This document shows, piece after piece, positions 16,220 to 25,057 of a stretch of 64,000 nucleotides of DNA (position 1 is its first letter; the number at the start of each line of letters is the position of its first letter). The stretch comes from JAGQIB01 sp041393395 (GTDB lineage: Bacteria; ARS69), in NCBI GenBank assembly GCA_041393395.1, contig JAWKKG010000002.1:496001-560000 (forward strand), read 5' to 3'. Both the position numbers and the translations under genes were made by a program. Below the pieces are notes generated by a model. It was not told the DNA's origin. It saw only the letters and a program-made list of their open reading frames with translations, and did no database searches.

Positions 16220-16252
16220 GCCCCGGTCGCGCGACCGGGGCTTTCTCTTTTC
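16220..16252 (+). terminator. rho-independent terminator
   Basis: GCCCCGGTCGC (16220-16230) is followed directly by its complement GCGACCGGGGC (16231-16241), then TTTCTCTTTTC. This is the clearest intrinsic terminator in the window. It serves the small secreted protein gene and faces the convergent methyltransferase gene. Confidence 0.85.
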
Positions 16253-16285
16253 GTGTCGTTGCCTCCCGGGACCTTCGCTCGCTCG

Positions 16286-17461
16286 TCAGTCCGCGAGCTT
16301 CTGGATCACGCGGAACTTGAGGTACTGCGTCTCCGGCATCTCGGGCAGCACCGGATGGTCCGGGGGCTGGCATCCGCGATAGAGGAGTCGGACCCGGCAC
16401 TCCGCCTTGCGGATCGCGTAGCGGAGCATCTTCTCCCACGTGGTCTCGTCGAGCGCCGCGGAGCAGGAAGAAGTGGCGAGGATTCCGCCGGGAGGCAGGA
16501 GTCGGAGCGCGTTGATGTTCAGGAGCTGATAGGCGCGCGTCGCGGAGTCGACGTGGCGGCGGCTCTTCGCGAACGCCGGAGGATCCAGCACGATCAGGTC
16601 GAACTCGCCGTTCCGCTCGTCCGCCCACTTCGGCAGCTCGTCGAGCAGGTCCGCTGCGCGGTAGGCGATCCGGTCCGCGAGACCGGAGGCACTCGCGTTC
16701 GCTCGCGCGCGTTCGAGCGCGGGCTCCGAGACGTCCACGAGCTCGGCCGACAACGCACCCCCGGCGGCCGCGTGCAGACCGAACCCGCCGTCCGAGGAGA
16801 ACAGGTCGAGCACGCGCCGGCCACGGGCGAACCGACGGACCGCGAGTCGATGAAAGCGCTGGTCGAGGAAGAACCCGGTCTTCGGTCCGCCGAGGACGTC
16901 GATCGTGAACCGCACCGACTTCTCCTCGAGGGTGACGGGCCCCGGATCCTCGCCGCGAACCACGGCGCGCACTTCGGGAAGACCGTCCTTCGCCCGGAGC
17001 CAGTTGTCGTCGCGCTGGACGAGCGAGCGGGGAGAGTCGATCTCCTGCAGGAGATCGAGGAGCGCATCCTTGCGGCGCTCGATGCCGGCGCAGATCGTGG
17101 AGAACACGAGCACGTCACCGTAGCGATCGATCACCGTGCCCGGGATCCCGTCGGCCTCGCCGTTCACCGCGCGCCAGTGCTCCGAGTCCGGGAACGTCGC
17201 GCGGCGCATCGCGAAGGCGTCGCGGATCCGCGTCGCGAGGAGCTCGTCGAGATCCACGTCCGGTTGCCGGGTCAGGAGACGGACGCGGATCAGGGACCTC
17301 TCGTGGTACAGGCCGCGCCCGAGGAATGCGCCGGCGGCCGACACGACGTCGACCGGATCGCCGGTCGCGGGCGTGCCGTCCACCCGGGCGATCTGGCTGC
17401 CGAGCACCCAGGGGTGGCCCTTTTCGGTGTGGCGCTCGGCGCGGGGCTTGAGGTGAACCAC
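16286..17461 (-). CDS. class I SAM-dependent rRNA methyltransferase (RlmI-like, PUA + MTase)
   Basis: A 391-residue RNA methyltransferase, probably making 5-methylcytosine in 23S rRNA (RlmI of E. coli is 396 residues). It has an N-terminal PUA domain (HLKPRAERHTEKGHPWVLGSQI), a central EEHUD-type linker domain (DRYGDVLVFST), and a C-terminal Rossmann MTase. The latter contains motif I-like VLDLFSSDGGFGLHAA, a motif II-like acidic strand, LIVLDPPAF (motif IV, DPPAF) and ILATSSCSAAL, whose Cys is the expected catalytic residue region. GTG 17461 is chosen because GGAGAG precedes it and because it matches the family's usual N-terminus; an upstream GTG at 17533 would add 24 Pro-rich residues. Confidence 0.88.
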   Translation of the reverse strand: MVHLKPRAERHTEKGHPWVLGSQIARVDGTPATGDPVDVVSAAGAFLGRGLYHERSLIRVRLLTRQPDVDLDELLATRIRDAFAMRRATFPDSEHWRAVNGEADGIPGTVIDRYGDVLVFSTICAGIERRKDALLDLLQEIDSPRSLVQRDDNWLRAKDGLPEVRAVVRGEDPGPVTLEEKSVRFTIDVLGGPKTGFFLDQRFHRLAVRRFARGRRVLDLFSSDGGFGLHAAAGGALSAELVDVSEPALERARANASASGLADRIAYRAADLLDELPKWADERNGEFDLIVLDPPAFAKSRRHVDSATRAYQLLNINALRLLPPGGILATSSCSAALDETTWEKMLRYAIRKAECRVRLLYRGCQPPDHPVLPEMPETQYLKFRVIQKLAD

Positions 17462-17903
17462 GTTCTCTCCGTCGATGGGGGCTCGGTCGGCCTTCGGCCC
17501 GGCCGCCGGGGAAGGCGGAACCGCCGGGGACACTAGCAGCCGTCCGTGCGCGCGGCCCGGGGATTCTGGAAGCGGGATTCTGGACGGGGGACTCCGGACG
17601 TCGGCCCGTGGCCCGGGGGTGAATGGCGCTTCCCGAGGGGTGGGTCCCCTGCGGTTCGGGGCAACCTTGGTTAGAATGGGCATCGAGACCTCCGAGCCCC
17701 GGATCCGAACCATGCGTTCGGACCGGCTTTCGAGTTGCGCTCGACGGCCGTTTCCCGGCGACGCGGAGGCGACGTGGCCGTTCGCGCCCCGCCCGGCGGG
17801 GCGCGTGGCGGCCGGAAGAGCCGCCCCGGCGGCCGTCACTCGGGAGCAGCACTTGGGCCGAGCCGTCCCCCCCCCGAAGCCCGCACCCCGGCGTTTCCGC
17901 GTC
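17462..17903. other. 442-bp divergent intergenic region
   Basis: Lies between the methyltransferase and the giant subtilase. A TAGAAT-like -10 box is at 17672-17677, but without a clear -35. A perfect 9-bp hairpin GCGCCCCGC/GCGGGGCGC lies at 17784-17804. The subtilase frame stays open here back to 17475, with ATGs at 17679 and 17712 that lack ribosome sites, so the region is treated as leader. No other gene is seen. Confidence 0.5.
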
Positions 17904-20900
17904 GTGCCGCGGTGTCCCGTCCGTCGGCTGTTCGCGATCGCGACCCTGTTGCTCCTGGGACTCGCCGGACCCACCCGGGCGGTGCCCGAGCTCCGGGAGG
18001 GTCAGTACGTCGAGGGCATGGTGATCGTCCGCTTCGCCCCGGGCGCGACGGAGTCCGATCGGGCGACGATCTTCGAAGATCTGGGGGCGACCGAGCCGCG
18101 CTACATCGAGCCGCTCGAAACCTGGTACGCCACGATCTCTCGCCGTTCGACCCGCGCCGCGATCACACGCTGGGAAAGCTCGCCGCTGGTCGAGTCCATC
18201 GAAGCGAATGGTGTCGTGTTCGCGGACGGCGCGCCGCCGACGGATCCCGAGTTCGGCTTCCAGTGGCACCTGGAGAACACGGGACAGGAAACGCTCTCGC
18301 ACGGGCCGGGCACGCCCGGCGCCGACATCGACGCGCGGCGCGCGTGGTGCATCACGCGCGGCACTCCGGACGTCGTCGTGGGCGTTCTCGACACCGGAAT
18401 CCGATACGATCACCCCGATGTCGCGCCGAACGTGTGGCGGAATCCGAACGAGATCGAAGGCAACGGCATCGACGACGACGGCAACGGCAAGATCGACGAC
18501 GTCCGCGGATGGGACTTCGAGGGCGTGTCCTTCGCCGGGGAGGGCGACAACGACCCGTACGACACGAGCGGGCACGGGACGCTCGTGGCCGGAGTGATCG
18601 CGGCCCCGCTGAACGGGATCGGAACCGTGGGCGTGGCGCCGGGGGTGAGGGTCATGCCGGTCCGCGTGCTCACGAACACGGCCACCTCACCGCCGTCGGG
18701 CAGTCACGTGGAAGTCGCTCTGGGGATCCTCTACGCCGTGGACAACGGCGCCGACGTTCTCAACTGCAGCTTCGGCGGAGAGGGCGGGAGCAGCCTGCTC
18801 CGTTCCGCGCTCGAGTATGCGCGCACGCATCAGGTCGTGGCCGTCTGCGCGGCGGGCAACGGTGCGAACAGCATCGACATCGTTCCGTTCCTGCCCGCCG
18901 CCTACGATCTCGACAACATCATCTCGGTCGGGGCCAGCGATCCGGACGACGGGTTCGCGAGCGACTTCTCGAACTACGGACTCCGCGCGGTCGATCTCGT
19001 GGCGCCGGGCGTGGACATCTACGGCCCCATACTCCGTCATCTGGATCTGAACGACCTGTACGGCAGCTCGAGTGGAACGTCGTTCGCCACGCCGCAGGTG
19101 GCGGCGACGTTCGCGCTGATCGAGTCGCTCGTGCCGAACCTCATCCACCCGACACCGCGCGAAGTCGTGCTGGGCACGGTGGATCAGAGTCTCGAGCTCG
19201 CGACGCTCGTCGCCTCGGGCGGGCGCCTGAACGTGCGCCGCGCCCTGCTCGCCGTCTCGCCGGTCGACAGCATCGCTCCGGCGCGGATCGACGATGTCGA
19301 GGTCGTCGGCACGGGGACGCACTGGGTCGATCTCGAGTGGACGGCGCCCGGCGATGACGGCTACTCCGGCCTCGTCTGCTGCTATGACATCCGCTTCTCG
19401 ACGTCGCCCATCGGCGGCGGGTTCGAGCAGGCCACACCGATCCGGATCTCCCCCGAGCCGGTCCCGGGGGGCTCGCGGCAGCGCGCCCGCGTCGACGATC
19501 TCTCGCCCGAGACACCGTACTGGTTCGCCGTGCGCGCCTCGGACGAGTCCGACGGGGTGTCGCCGACCTCGAACGAGGTGTCCGCGGCCACCGGGGCGCG
19601 ATTGCTCGCCGTCTCGCCGGACACGCTCCACGTCTTCGCGGTGACCGGCGAGACCGGCTCCGCCGAGCTCACGGTGACGAACCTCACTTCGTCCGCGCTC
19701 GACTGGGAGTCGGCGGCAAGCGTGCCGTGGCTCGGCGCGGGCGACAGCGGGTCGCTCACGCCCGGTGGCTCGGCGCCCGTCAGCGTCGCCTGGAGCGCGA
19801 GCGGACTCACGGGGCAACCCGTCGGCGAGGTGACCATTTCGGACGACGCCGGCGTCCACGTCGTGAAGATCCCGTTCCTGTTCGAGATCACACCCGAACC
19901 CGAGATCGAGGTCGTGGCGGACTTCGAACTCGGGACGACGTTCGTGGGCTATCCGTCGCGTTCGTTCCTGCCGGTGCACAATCGCGGCCACCTGCCGCTC
20001 CAGGTCACGGGGATCACCGGCGGCGACGCCCCGTTCGAGGTGTCTCCGCAGATCTTCTCGGTGTCGCCGGGCGCGACCGTGCCGGTCGGAATCAACTTCG
20101 ACACCGCCGTGCTCGGAGCGGACAGCACGACGATCACGATCTCGTCGAACGATCCGTTCGCGCCCCAGGTGCAGGTGTTCGTGCACGGCGTGGCGATCGA
20201 GCCGCCGGTGCTCGAGATGTCGATCGACTCGATCGTGGCGGAGGCGGTGACCGGCTTCCCGGTGGATCCCGTGCCGTTCACGATCCGCAACCTGCAGGCG
20301 ACCGGAGTGGATCTCGACGTGTCGCTGGAGATCACGGACCTCTCCCGGGCCGGGGCGCCCACGTGGGCCACGGTGGATCCGCCGACGGTGTCCGTGCCGC
20401 CGGGCGGGGAGAGCCAGGTCGTGGTGACGCTCAGCACCGCGGGGCTCACGCCCGACGTGTACGCCGCACGACTCGGCGTGCGATCGAACGACCCGGCCCG
20501 GACGGAAGTGACGGTGCCCGTGCTGTTCGACGTGAACGGTCTCGCGGCGCTCGCACTGGACGGCGCGACGCTCGACTTCGGCGCCACGCCGCGCGGCGCG
20601 TTCACGGAGCGGAGTCTCGAGATCTCGAACGCGGGAACCGACACGCTGGTGGTGCGCGCGCGCGTGGACGGCCGCTTCGAGGTGTTCCCGCCCGAGCTCG
20701 CGGTTCCGGCCGGCGGCGAGTCCACGTTGCTCGTTCGCTACCGACCACGCGCGGACCACGAGGACGCGGCACTCATGCGCCTGGAGACGAACGACCGCGA
20801 ACGCCCGCTGGCGACGTTGTCGCTCGTCGGGCGAGGCAACGCGGATCCGACCTGGTCGGGCCTCGTGCGCGTGGAACGTTCCCTCGTGATCCCGGCCGGC

Positions 20901-21848
20901 GAGACGCTCACGCTCGCCGCCGGCACGCGCGTCGAGGTCGACGCCGGCTGGGGCGCGCGTGGCGCCGAACCCGGGACCATCGATGTCCGCGGCACGCTTC
21001 GCCTGGCAGGGGAGCCGGATTCACCGGTGGAGATCGTGGCGGCCGGGGGCGGACCGTTCGGCGGTTTGCGCGTGGTCGGCGCGCTGGAGGCGCGGCACGC
21101 CACCATCTCGGGAGCCTCCACCGCGGTGACGGTGGCGGCGGGGGGGCGGGTCGAGATTCGTTGCGCGCGGCTCTCGGCATCGGCGACGGGCGTGCTCTAC
21201 GAGGGCGGCACGGGCACGACGGCGCGCCTGCAGGGGGTCGAGCTCGGCTGTGACGACGTGAACCTTCACGTGATCGAGCCGGGCGGGCTCGCCCTGGGCG
21301 GCGCCTCTCCCACGGACGTCGGCGCGAACGTGTTCTTCACGCCGCCCACGGGCACGAACGTGGTGCTCGATGCCGACGCCGCGACGCCGATCGCCTTCGA
21401 CGGCAACGCGTGGGTGTCGGCCGAGGGCCGGACCTGGACCGACGCGGATGCGGCCGACATCCGCGCGACGTTCACCGGCGCGTCCGGCTTCGAAGTGTCT
21501 CCCGCGCTCACGTCCGTTCCTGCGGACTGCGATCCGGACGTCCGCCCGCCGGGCCCGGTCCCGCTCTCGCTCTCCCTCGCACGGCGCGTCCCGAACCCGG
21601 TTCGCGGCGCCACGATTCTGGACTACGCGATCCCCGCCGGCGTGTCGGGTCCCGTCCGGCTCGAGCTGTTCGACATTCGCGGGGCCCGGGTGAGGCAGCT
21701 CGTGAACGAGCCGGCCGTTCCCGGCACGCACGTGCTCTCCTGGGGGCTGGACGACCAGCGCGGACGCGCGATTGCGAGCGGCGTCTACTTCCTGCGGCTC
21801 AGCACCCGGGCCGGGACCCGGACGCATCGGCTGGTCGTGCTCCGATAG
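17904..21848 (+). CDS. giant secreted subtilase with FN3, HYDIN/ASPM-like and C-terminal sorting domains
   Basis: With GTG 17904 the product has 1314 residues. A signal peptide (RRLFAIATLLLLGLAGPTRA) is followed by an inhibitor-like propeptide (EGMVIVRFAPGATE..., residues 37-105). The S8 domain (about 115-435) has Asp163 (VLDTGIRYDH), His224 (GHGTLVAGVIA) and Ser393 (GTSFATPQVAA), plus a Ca-binding-like NGIDDDGNGKIDD. A fibronectin III domain is at about 445-530. Several ASPM/SPD-2/Hydin-type beta-sandwiches follow (FELGTTFVGYPSR..., TLDFGATPRGAFTERSLEI), then a beta-helix-like region (GTIDVRGTLRL...). The end is a Por/FlgD module (RRVPNPVRGATILDY, LFDIRGARVRQL, ASGVYFLRL). The start is uncertain since no ribosome site precedes any candidate. 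Confidence 0.85.
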   Translation: MPRCPVRRLFAIATLLLLGLAGPTRAVPELREGQYVEGMVIVRFAPGATESDRATIFEDLGATEPRYIEPLETWYATISRRSTRAAITRWESSPLVESIEANGVVFADGAPPTDPEFGFQWHLENTGQETLSHGPGTPGADIDARRAWCITRGTPDVVVGVLDTGIRYDHPDVAPNVWRNPNEIEGNGIDDDGNGKIDDVRGWDFEGVSFAGEGDNDPYDTSGHGTLVAGVIAAPLNGIGTVGVAPGVRVMPVRVLTNTATSPPSGSHVEVALGILYAVDNGADVLNCSFGGEGGSSLLRSALEYARTHQVVAVCAAGNGANSIDIVPFLPAAYDLDNIISVGASDPDDGFASDFSNYGLRAVDLVAPGVDIYGPILRHLDLNDLYGSSSGTSFATPQVAATFALIESLVPNLIHPTPREVVLGTVDQSLELATLVASGGRLNVRRALLAVSPVDSIAPARIDDVEVVGTGTHWVDLEWTAPGDDGYSGLVCCYDIRFSTSPIGGGFEQATPIRISPEPVPGGSRQRARVDDLSPETPYWFAVRASDESDGVSPTSNEVSAATGARLLAVSPDTLHVFAVTGETGSAELTVTNLTSSALDWESAASVPWLGAGDSGSLTPGGSAPVSVAWSASGLTGQPVGEVTISDDAGVHVVKIPFLFEITPEPEIEVVADFELGTTFVGYPSRSFLPVHNRGHLPLQVTGITGGDAPFEVSPQIFSVSPGATVPVGINFDTAVLGADSTTITISSNDPFAPQVQVFVHGVAIEPPVLEMSIDSIVAEAVTGFPVDPVPFTIRNLQATGVDLDVSLEITDLSRAGAPTWATVDPPTVSVPPGGESQVVVTLSTAGLTPDVYAARLGVRSNDPARTEVTVPVLFDVNGLAALALDGATLDFGATPRGAFTERSLEISNAGTDTLVVRARVDGRFEVFPPELAVPAGGESTLLVRYRPRADHEDAALMRLETNDRERPLATLSLVGRGNADPTWSGLVRVERSLVIPAGETLTLAAGTRVEVDAGWGARGAEPGTIDVRGTLRLAGEPDSPVEIVAAGGGPFGGLRVVGALEARHATISGASTAVTVAAGGRVEIRCARLSASATGVLYEGGTGTTARLQGVELGCDDVNLHVIEPGGLALGGASPTDVGANVFFTPPTGTNVVLDADAATPIAFDGNAWVSAEGRTWTDADAADIRATFTGASGFEVSPALTSVPADCDPDVRPPGPVPLSLSLARRVPNPVRGATILDYAIPAGVSGPVRLELFDIRGARVRQLVNEPAVPGTHVLSWGLDDQRGRAIASGVYFLRLSTRAGTRTHRLVVLR

Positions 21849-21945
21849 GGTCCCCGAGTCGCCGTCCCCCGCGCCTTCAACCCGACGTTGCCTCGGAGTC
21901 CCGGGCGTGGCACGTTCGTGCCTTACTCTCTCCCCTGGAGGCCGC

Positions 21946-22392
21946 ATGAGCTCTCATCGCCACCCGTTCTCGAACGAACCGATCGCCCGCGACGCCGGCC
22001 TTCTCGTGATCCGGGTCGGCGTGGGGCTCACCATGGCGCTGATGCACGGATGGGGCAAGATCACCGGCGGCACCGAGCTCTGGGGGCAGCTGGGCGGCGC
22101 CATGGGCAATCTCGGCATCGCGTTCGCGCCGGTCGCGTTCGGATTCCTCGCGGCGTTCGCCGAGTTCTTCGGGGGCTTGCTCGTCGCGGCGGGCGTGGCG
22201 TTCCGTCCTGCGGCGGCGATGCTCGCTTTCACGATGTTCGTCGCGGTGGTGACGCACCTGAACATGCCCCCCGAAAGCCCGAACGCCGGCTGGACCGGCG
22301 CGTCGCACGCCTTCAAGCTGATGGTGGTCTACGCCGGTCTGATCCTGACCGGACCGGGTCGTTTCTCCTTCCCGGCGCCGAAGTCGCACTGA
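21946..22392 (+). CDS. DoxX family membrane protein
   Basis: A 148-residue inner-membrane protein with four hydrophobic segments: LLVIRVGVGLTMALMHGWGK, GIAFAPVAFGFLAAFAEFFG, LLVAAGVAFRPAAAMLAFTM and FKLMVVYAGLILTGPG. The RVGVGLTMALMHGWGKI signature and FAEFFGGLLVAAG are typical DoxX. The family includes a subunit of archaeal thiosulfate:quinone oxidoreductase and the mycobacterial membrane oxidoreductase partner, and is often linked to sulfur or redox stress. ATG 21946 follows CTGGAGG. Next come a rhodanese gene (16 bp away) and sufE, which supports a thiosulfate/sulfane-sulfur context by inference. Confidence 0.88.
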   Translation: MSSHRHPFSNEPIARDAGLLVIRVGVGLTMALMHGWGKITGGTELWGQLGGAMGNLGIAFAPVAFGFLAAFAEFFGGLLVAAGVAFRPAAAMLAFTMFVAVVTHLNMPPESPNAGWTGASHAFKLMVVYAGLILTGPGRFSFPAPKSH

Positions 22393-22408
22393 ATTGCGGA
22401 GGTCGCCC

Positions 22409-23281
22409 ATGTCCATCTCGCCGATCGAGGATCGAGGCTACGCGCATCCCGAGTATCTCGTGTCCACCGAGTGGGTCGCCGCCCACGGCTCCGATCCGGG
22501 AGTTCGGGTCATCGAGTCGAACGAGGACCCGCTCGTGTATCCCTCGGGGCACGTGCCGGGTGCGGTGGAGGTCGACTGGGTGCGCGATCTCAACGATCCG
22601 CTCCGTCGCGACTACCTGCATCGCGACGGCTTCCAGGCCTTGATGCGCCGGATCGGCGTCGACCGCGACACCATGCTCGTGCTGTACGGTGATCGGAACA
22701 ACTGGTGGGCATGCTACGCGTTCTGGGTGTTCCGCCTGTTCGGCCACGAATCCGTGCGGATCATGGACGGCGGCCGGCTGCGGTGGGAGCAGGAGAAACG
22801 GCCGCTCGTGCGCGACGTCCCCGAGTACGCTCCGACCAGGTACGAGGCACCGCCGCGCGACGACACGAAGATCCGGGCCTTCCGCGACGAAGTGCTGCGT
22901 CACGTGGAGAAGCGCGGCAAGCTCGTGGACGTGCGGAGTCCCGAGGAGTACCGGGGCGAGCGGATGCACATGCCGGACTATCCGAACGAGGGCGCGTTGC
23001 GGGGCGGTCACATCCCCGGCGCGGCCAGCGTGCCCTGGGCACGCGCGATCGACGCGACGACGGGTACGTTCCTTCCCGCGGCGGACCTGCGGGAGATCTA
23101 CGAGCGCGGTGCGGGTCTCTCGCCCGCGGACGACGTCGTGGCGTACTGCCGGATCGGCGAGCGCAGCAGTCACACGTGGTTCGTGCTGACGTATCTGCTC
23201 GGCTACCGTCACGTACGGAACTACGACGGGAGCTGGACGGAATGGGGCAACCTCGTGGGCGTTCCGATCGAGAAACCGTGA
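22409..23281 (+). CDS. two-domain rhodanese (thiosulfate sulfurtransferase)
   Basis: A 290-residue tandem rhodanese that moves sulfane sulfur from thiosulfate or 3-mercaptopyruvate to an acceptor. The inactive N-terminal domain (residues 15-135) carries GHVPGAVEVDW and a YGD..N loop in place of the catalytic loop. The C-terminal domain (about 160-285) has VDVRSPEEYRG, GGHIPGAASVPW and the active loop CRIGERSSH with Cys247. The CRxGxR loop fits thiosulfate better than mercaptopyruvate. ATG 22409 follows GCGGAGG. The stop overlaps the sufE start as GTGA, so it is likely to feed sulfur trafficking together with SufE and the DoxX protein. Confidence 0.92.
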   Translation: MSISPIEDRGYAHPEYLVSTEWVAAHGSDPGVRVIESNEDPLVYPSGHVPGAVEVDWVRDLNDPLRRDYLHRDGFQALMRRIGVDRDTMLVLYGDRNNWWACYAFWVFRLFGHESVRIMDGGRLRWEQEKRPLVRDVPEYAPTRYEAPPRDDTKIRAFRDEVLRHVEKRGKLVDVRSPEEYRGERMHMPDYPNEGALRGGHIPGAASVPWARAIDATTGTFLPAADLREIYERGAGLSPADDVVAYCRIGERSSHTWFVLTYLLGYRHVRNYDGSWTEWGNLVGVPIEKP

Positions 23282-23748
23282 GCGCGCGTCTGCCCGAGCG
23301 GCTCGCACGTACGATCGAGCTGATGGAGATGTCGCCGGATCGGGCCGATCGCATCGAGCTCCTCATCGATCTCGCGAACCGCTACCGCGAGGTCCCGGTC
23401 CGGATCGCGGAGCGGCCTTTCGAGGAGTCGCATCGAGTGCCGGGGTGCGAGTCCGCCGCATTCGTGTGGTCCGAACCCCGGGACGACGGCACGCTCGATT
23501 TCCACTTCGCCGTCGAGAATCCCCAGGGAATCTCCGCGCGCGCGCTTGCGGCAGCTCTCGCGGACGGACTTTCCGGCGCTCCGCTGGACCAGGTCGCCGC
23601 GATCTCCGACGATCTGGTGGAGCGGCTGTTCGGTCCGGAGCTGAGCCTCGGCAAGACCCTCGGCCTGACGGGGATCGTGGCGATGGTGCGCCGGGAGGCC
23701 GTCGCGGCCCGTGCCCGCACGCGGGAGTCCGGGTCGACGGGGGGGTGA
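23278..23748 (+). CDS. sufE: SufE-family sulfur acceptor protein
   Basis: A 156-residue Fe-S assembly protein that accepts persulfide sulfur from a cysteine desulfurase and passes it on. The key VPGCESAAFVW motif (Cys57) matches the SufE acceptor Cys loop, followed by FHFAVENPQGISARALAAAL and LSLGKTLGLTGIVAMVRR, typical of the SufE helices. It starts with GTG 23278 overlapping the rhodanese TGA, implying coupled translation. No SufS or SufBCD genes are in the window, so here it may work with the rhodanese instead; that is inference. Length is typical (E. coli SufE 138) with a short charged tail. Confidence 0.9.
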   Translation: MSARLPERLARTIELMEMSPDRADRIELLIDLANRYREVPVRIAERPFEESHRVPGCESAAFVWSEPRDDGTLDFHFAVENPQGISARALAAALADGLSGAPLDQVAAISDDLVERLFGPELSLGKTLGLTGIVAMVRREAVAARARTRESGSTGG

Positions 23749-23812
23749 GGTCCGGCCCGCGGCGAGGCGAAATCGCGTCAAACGGCCCCGAAACACCGCT
23801 CTAGGCCGCTTC

Positions 23813-23842
23813 TTGACTCGGTCGGGGCGCTTTCGATTTACT
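23813..23842 (+). promoter_or_regulatory. probable promoter ahead of the cold-shock gene
   Basis: TTGACT (23813-23818) and TTTACT (23837-23842) with 18-bp spacing, about 230 bp upstream of the cold-shock start. This would give the long leader typical of csp mRNAs. Confidence 0.4.
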
Positions 23843-23871
23843 TCCAGGCCTGGGCACACCCTTGGACCGGT

Positions 23872-23900
23872 CCCCCGGCGAGCGCCGGCGGGGCTTTTTC
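23872..23900 (+). terminator. hairpin plus T-run in the csp upstream region
   Basis: CCCCCGGCG (23872-23880) pairs with CGCCGGCGGGG (23883-23893, with a small bulge), followed by C and five T. It could end the DoxX-rhodanese-SufE transcript (124 bp after sufE) or act as an attenuator in a csp leader started at 23842. The remaining bases to 24072 hold further hairpins (GATCCC/GGGATC; CGCGGGA/TCCCGCG) but no gene. Confidence 0.6.
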
Positions 23901-24072
23901 GTAGGGTGGGCCGGGCGCCGGGGGCGGTGCGCCGTCGACGGCGCGATCCCAGGCCGGGATCGTCCCTTCGCGGGAGGGATTTCCCGCGCACACGAGCAGT
24001 CGGGTAGTACGGAATTGATGGGTGAGTACCGCAGGACCGTTCTCCGACGCGGCGAGTGAAGGAGATTCGGAA

Positions 24073-24291
24073 ATGCGAATCAACGGCACGGTCAAGTGGT
24101 TCAACGACGAGAAGGGCTTCGGCTTCATCACTCGTGACGATGGCGAGAAGGACGTATTCGTCCACCACTCGGCCATCCATCAGCCGAACGGCGGATTCCG
24201 CAGCCTGCAGGAGGGTCAGCGGGTCGAGTTCGAGGTCGTGCAGGGGACGAAGGGCCCGGCGGCCGAACACGTCGTGAAGGTGGAAGGCTAG
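24073..24291 (+). CDS. cold-shock protein (CspA family)
   Basis: A 72-residue OB-fold nucleic-acid chaperone binding single-stranded RNA and DNA. RNP1 (KGFGFITR) and RNP2 (VFVHHSAI) are intact, and the start MRINGTVKWFNDEKGFG and the end VVQGTKGPAAEHV are standard for the family. ATG 24073 follows AAGGAGATTCGGAA. The upstream 324 bp contain a possible promoter, an intrinsic-terminator-like hairpin and further palindromes, so post-transcriptional control by a structured leader is plausible. Followed by a terminator hairpin that overlaps the end of the convergent pseudouridine synthase gene. Confidence 0.96.
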   Translation: MRINGTVKWFNDEKGFGFITRDDGEKDVFVHHSAIHQPNGGFRSLQEGQRVEFEVVQGTKGPAAEHVVKVEG

Positions 24292-24315
24292 TTCCGAGCC
24301 CCGATCAGCATCCGG

Positions 24316-25047
24316 TCATCGAGGCCCCGTCGATTCGTCGGCGGGGCCTTCGTGCGCCCACCAGCGTGCGATGGGATCCAGGTCGGGGGGAACGTCGACG
24401 CGCACGCGCCGTTCGCGATCGACCGGATGGGGAAACTCGACCGAGGCGGCGAGCAGGGCGATCGCGACACCGTCGTCCAGGGCGCGGCGGGCGCCGTAGC
24501 GGCGATCACCGAGGATCGGACAGCCGATCGACGCGAGCTGCGCGCGGATCTGATGCTTGCGACCCGTGATCGGTTCGATCGCGAGCACGCTGCGGTCCGG
24601 CCCCGCGCGCAGGACTCGCCAGCGCAGGACGGCTTCGCGGGCGTTCGGGACCGGCGCGTCGTGACAGAGGGTGCGCCGGCGATCCTCGCTCCAGACGAGC
24701 CAGCTCCGGCAGGTGCCTTCCTCGGACGTCGGTCGGCCCTCGACCACCGCGCGGTAGGTCTTGTGGAACTCGTGTCGCCGGATGGAGTCCGAGAGCCGGG
24801 AGGCGGCCTTCGAGCGCTTCGCGAGGACCACCACGCCGGAGACGGGCCGATCGATCCGGTGCACGATCGCGAGGAACGCGCGACCGGGTTTCGCGTCGCG
24901 TCGCTCGATCCAGGCCCTGAGAGCCTCGGGAAGAGAAGGGTCTTCCGGGCGAGCGCCCTGCACCAGCCAGCCCGCGGGCTTGAAGACGGCGAGGTAGTGC
25001 GGCTCCTCGGCCAGGACGGGAAACGGCGGGTCGGACTCGCTCGTCAC
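24316..25047 (-). CDS. RluA-family pseudouridine synthase
   Basis: A 243-residue enzyme isomerising uridine to pseudouridine in rRNA or tRNA. The catalytic motif is HRIDRPVSGVVVLAK (Asp of HR[IL]DRxxSG). LAEEPHYLAVFKPAGWLVQ is the usual N-terminal motif, and ITGRKHQIRAQLASIGCPILGD is the RluA/RsuA-class signature (GR.HQIR.ql). There is no S4 domain, as in the shorter RluA/TruC-type members; the exact target site cannot be told. Start is GTG 25047 with no clear ribosome site, 10 bases after the STAS gene stop, so it is likely translated from a shared transcript. Confidence 0.9.
   Translation of the reverse strand: MTSESDPPFPVLAEEPHYLAVFKPAGWLVQGARPEDPSLPEALRAWIERRDAKPGRAFLAIVHRIDRPVSGVVVLAKRSKAASRLSDSIRRHEFHKTYRAVVEGRPTSEEGTCRSWLVWSEDRRRTLCHDAPVPNAREAVLRWRVLRAGPDRSVLAIEPITGRKHQIRAQLASIGCPILGDRRYGARRALDDGVAIALLAASVEFPHPVDRERRVRVDVPPDLDPIARWWAHEGPADESTGPR
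24322..24353 (+). terminator. terminator of the cold-shock gene, inside the convergent gene's end
   Basis: AGGCCCCG (24322-24329) pairs with CGGGGCCT (24342-24349) and is followed by TCGT. It lies 30 bp after the csp stop, overlapping the last codons of the pseudouridine synthase gene on the other strand. Confidence 0.6.
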
Positions 25048-25057
25048 GGGGGACTCG

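Noticed and set aside
17475..17903. N-terminal coding extension of the giant subtilase
   Set aside because: The extension would precede the signal peptide by up to 143 residues, lacks ribosome sites and is compositionally unlike an exported N-terminus; kept as leader with the start marked uncertain.
18687..20759. 690-codon minus-strand frame inside the giant subtilase
   Set aside because: It is antisense to a gene with complete catalytic triad and domains; its composition is low-complexity Arg/His/Asp.
23838..24270. Minus-strand frame across the cold-shock gene
   Set aside because: It is antisense to a canonical CspA-type gene and has no domain.
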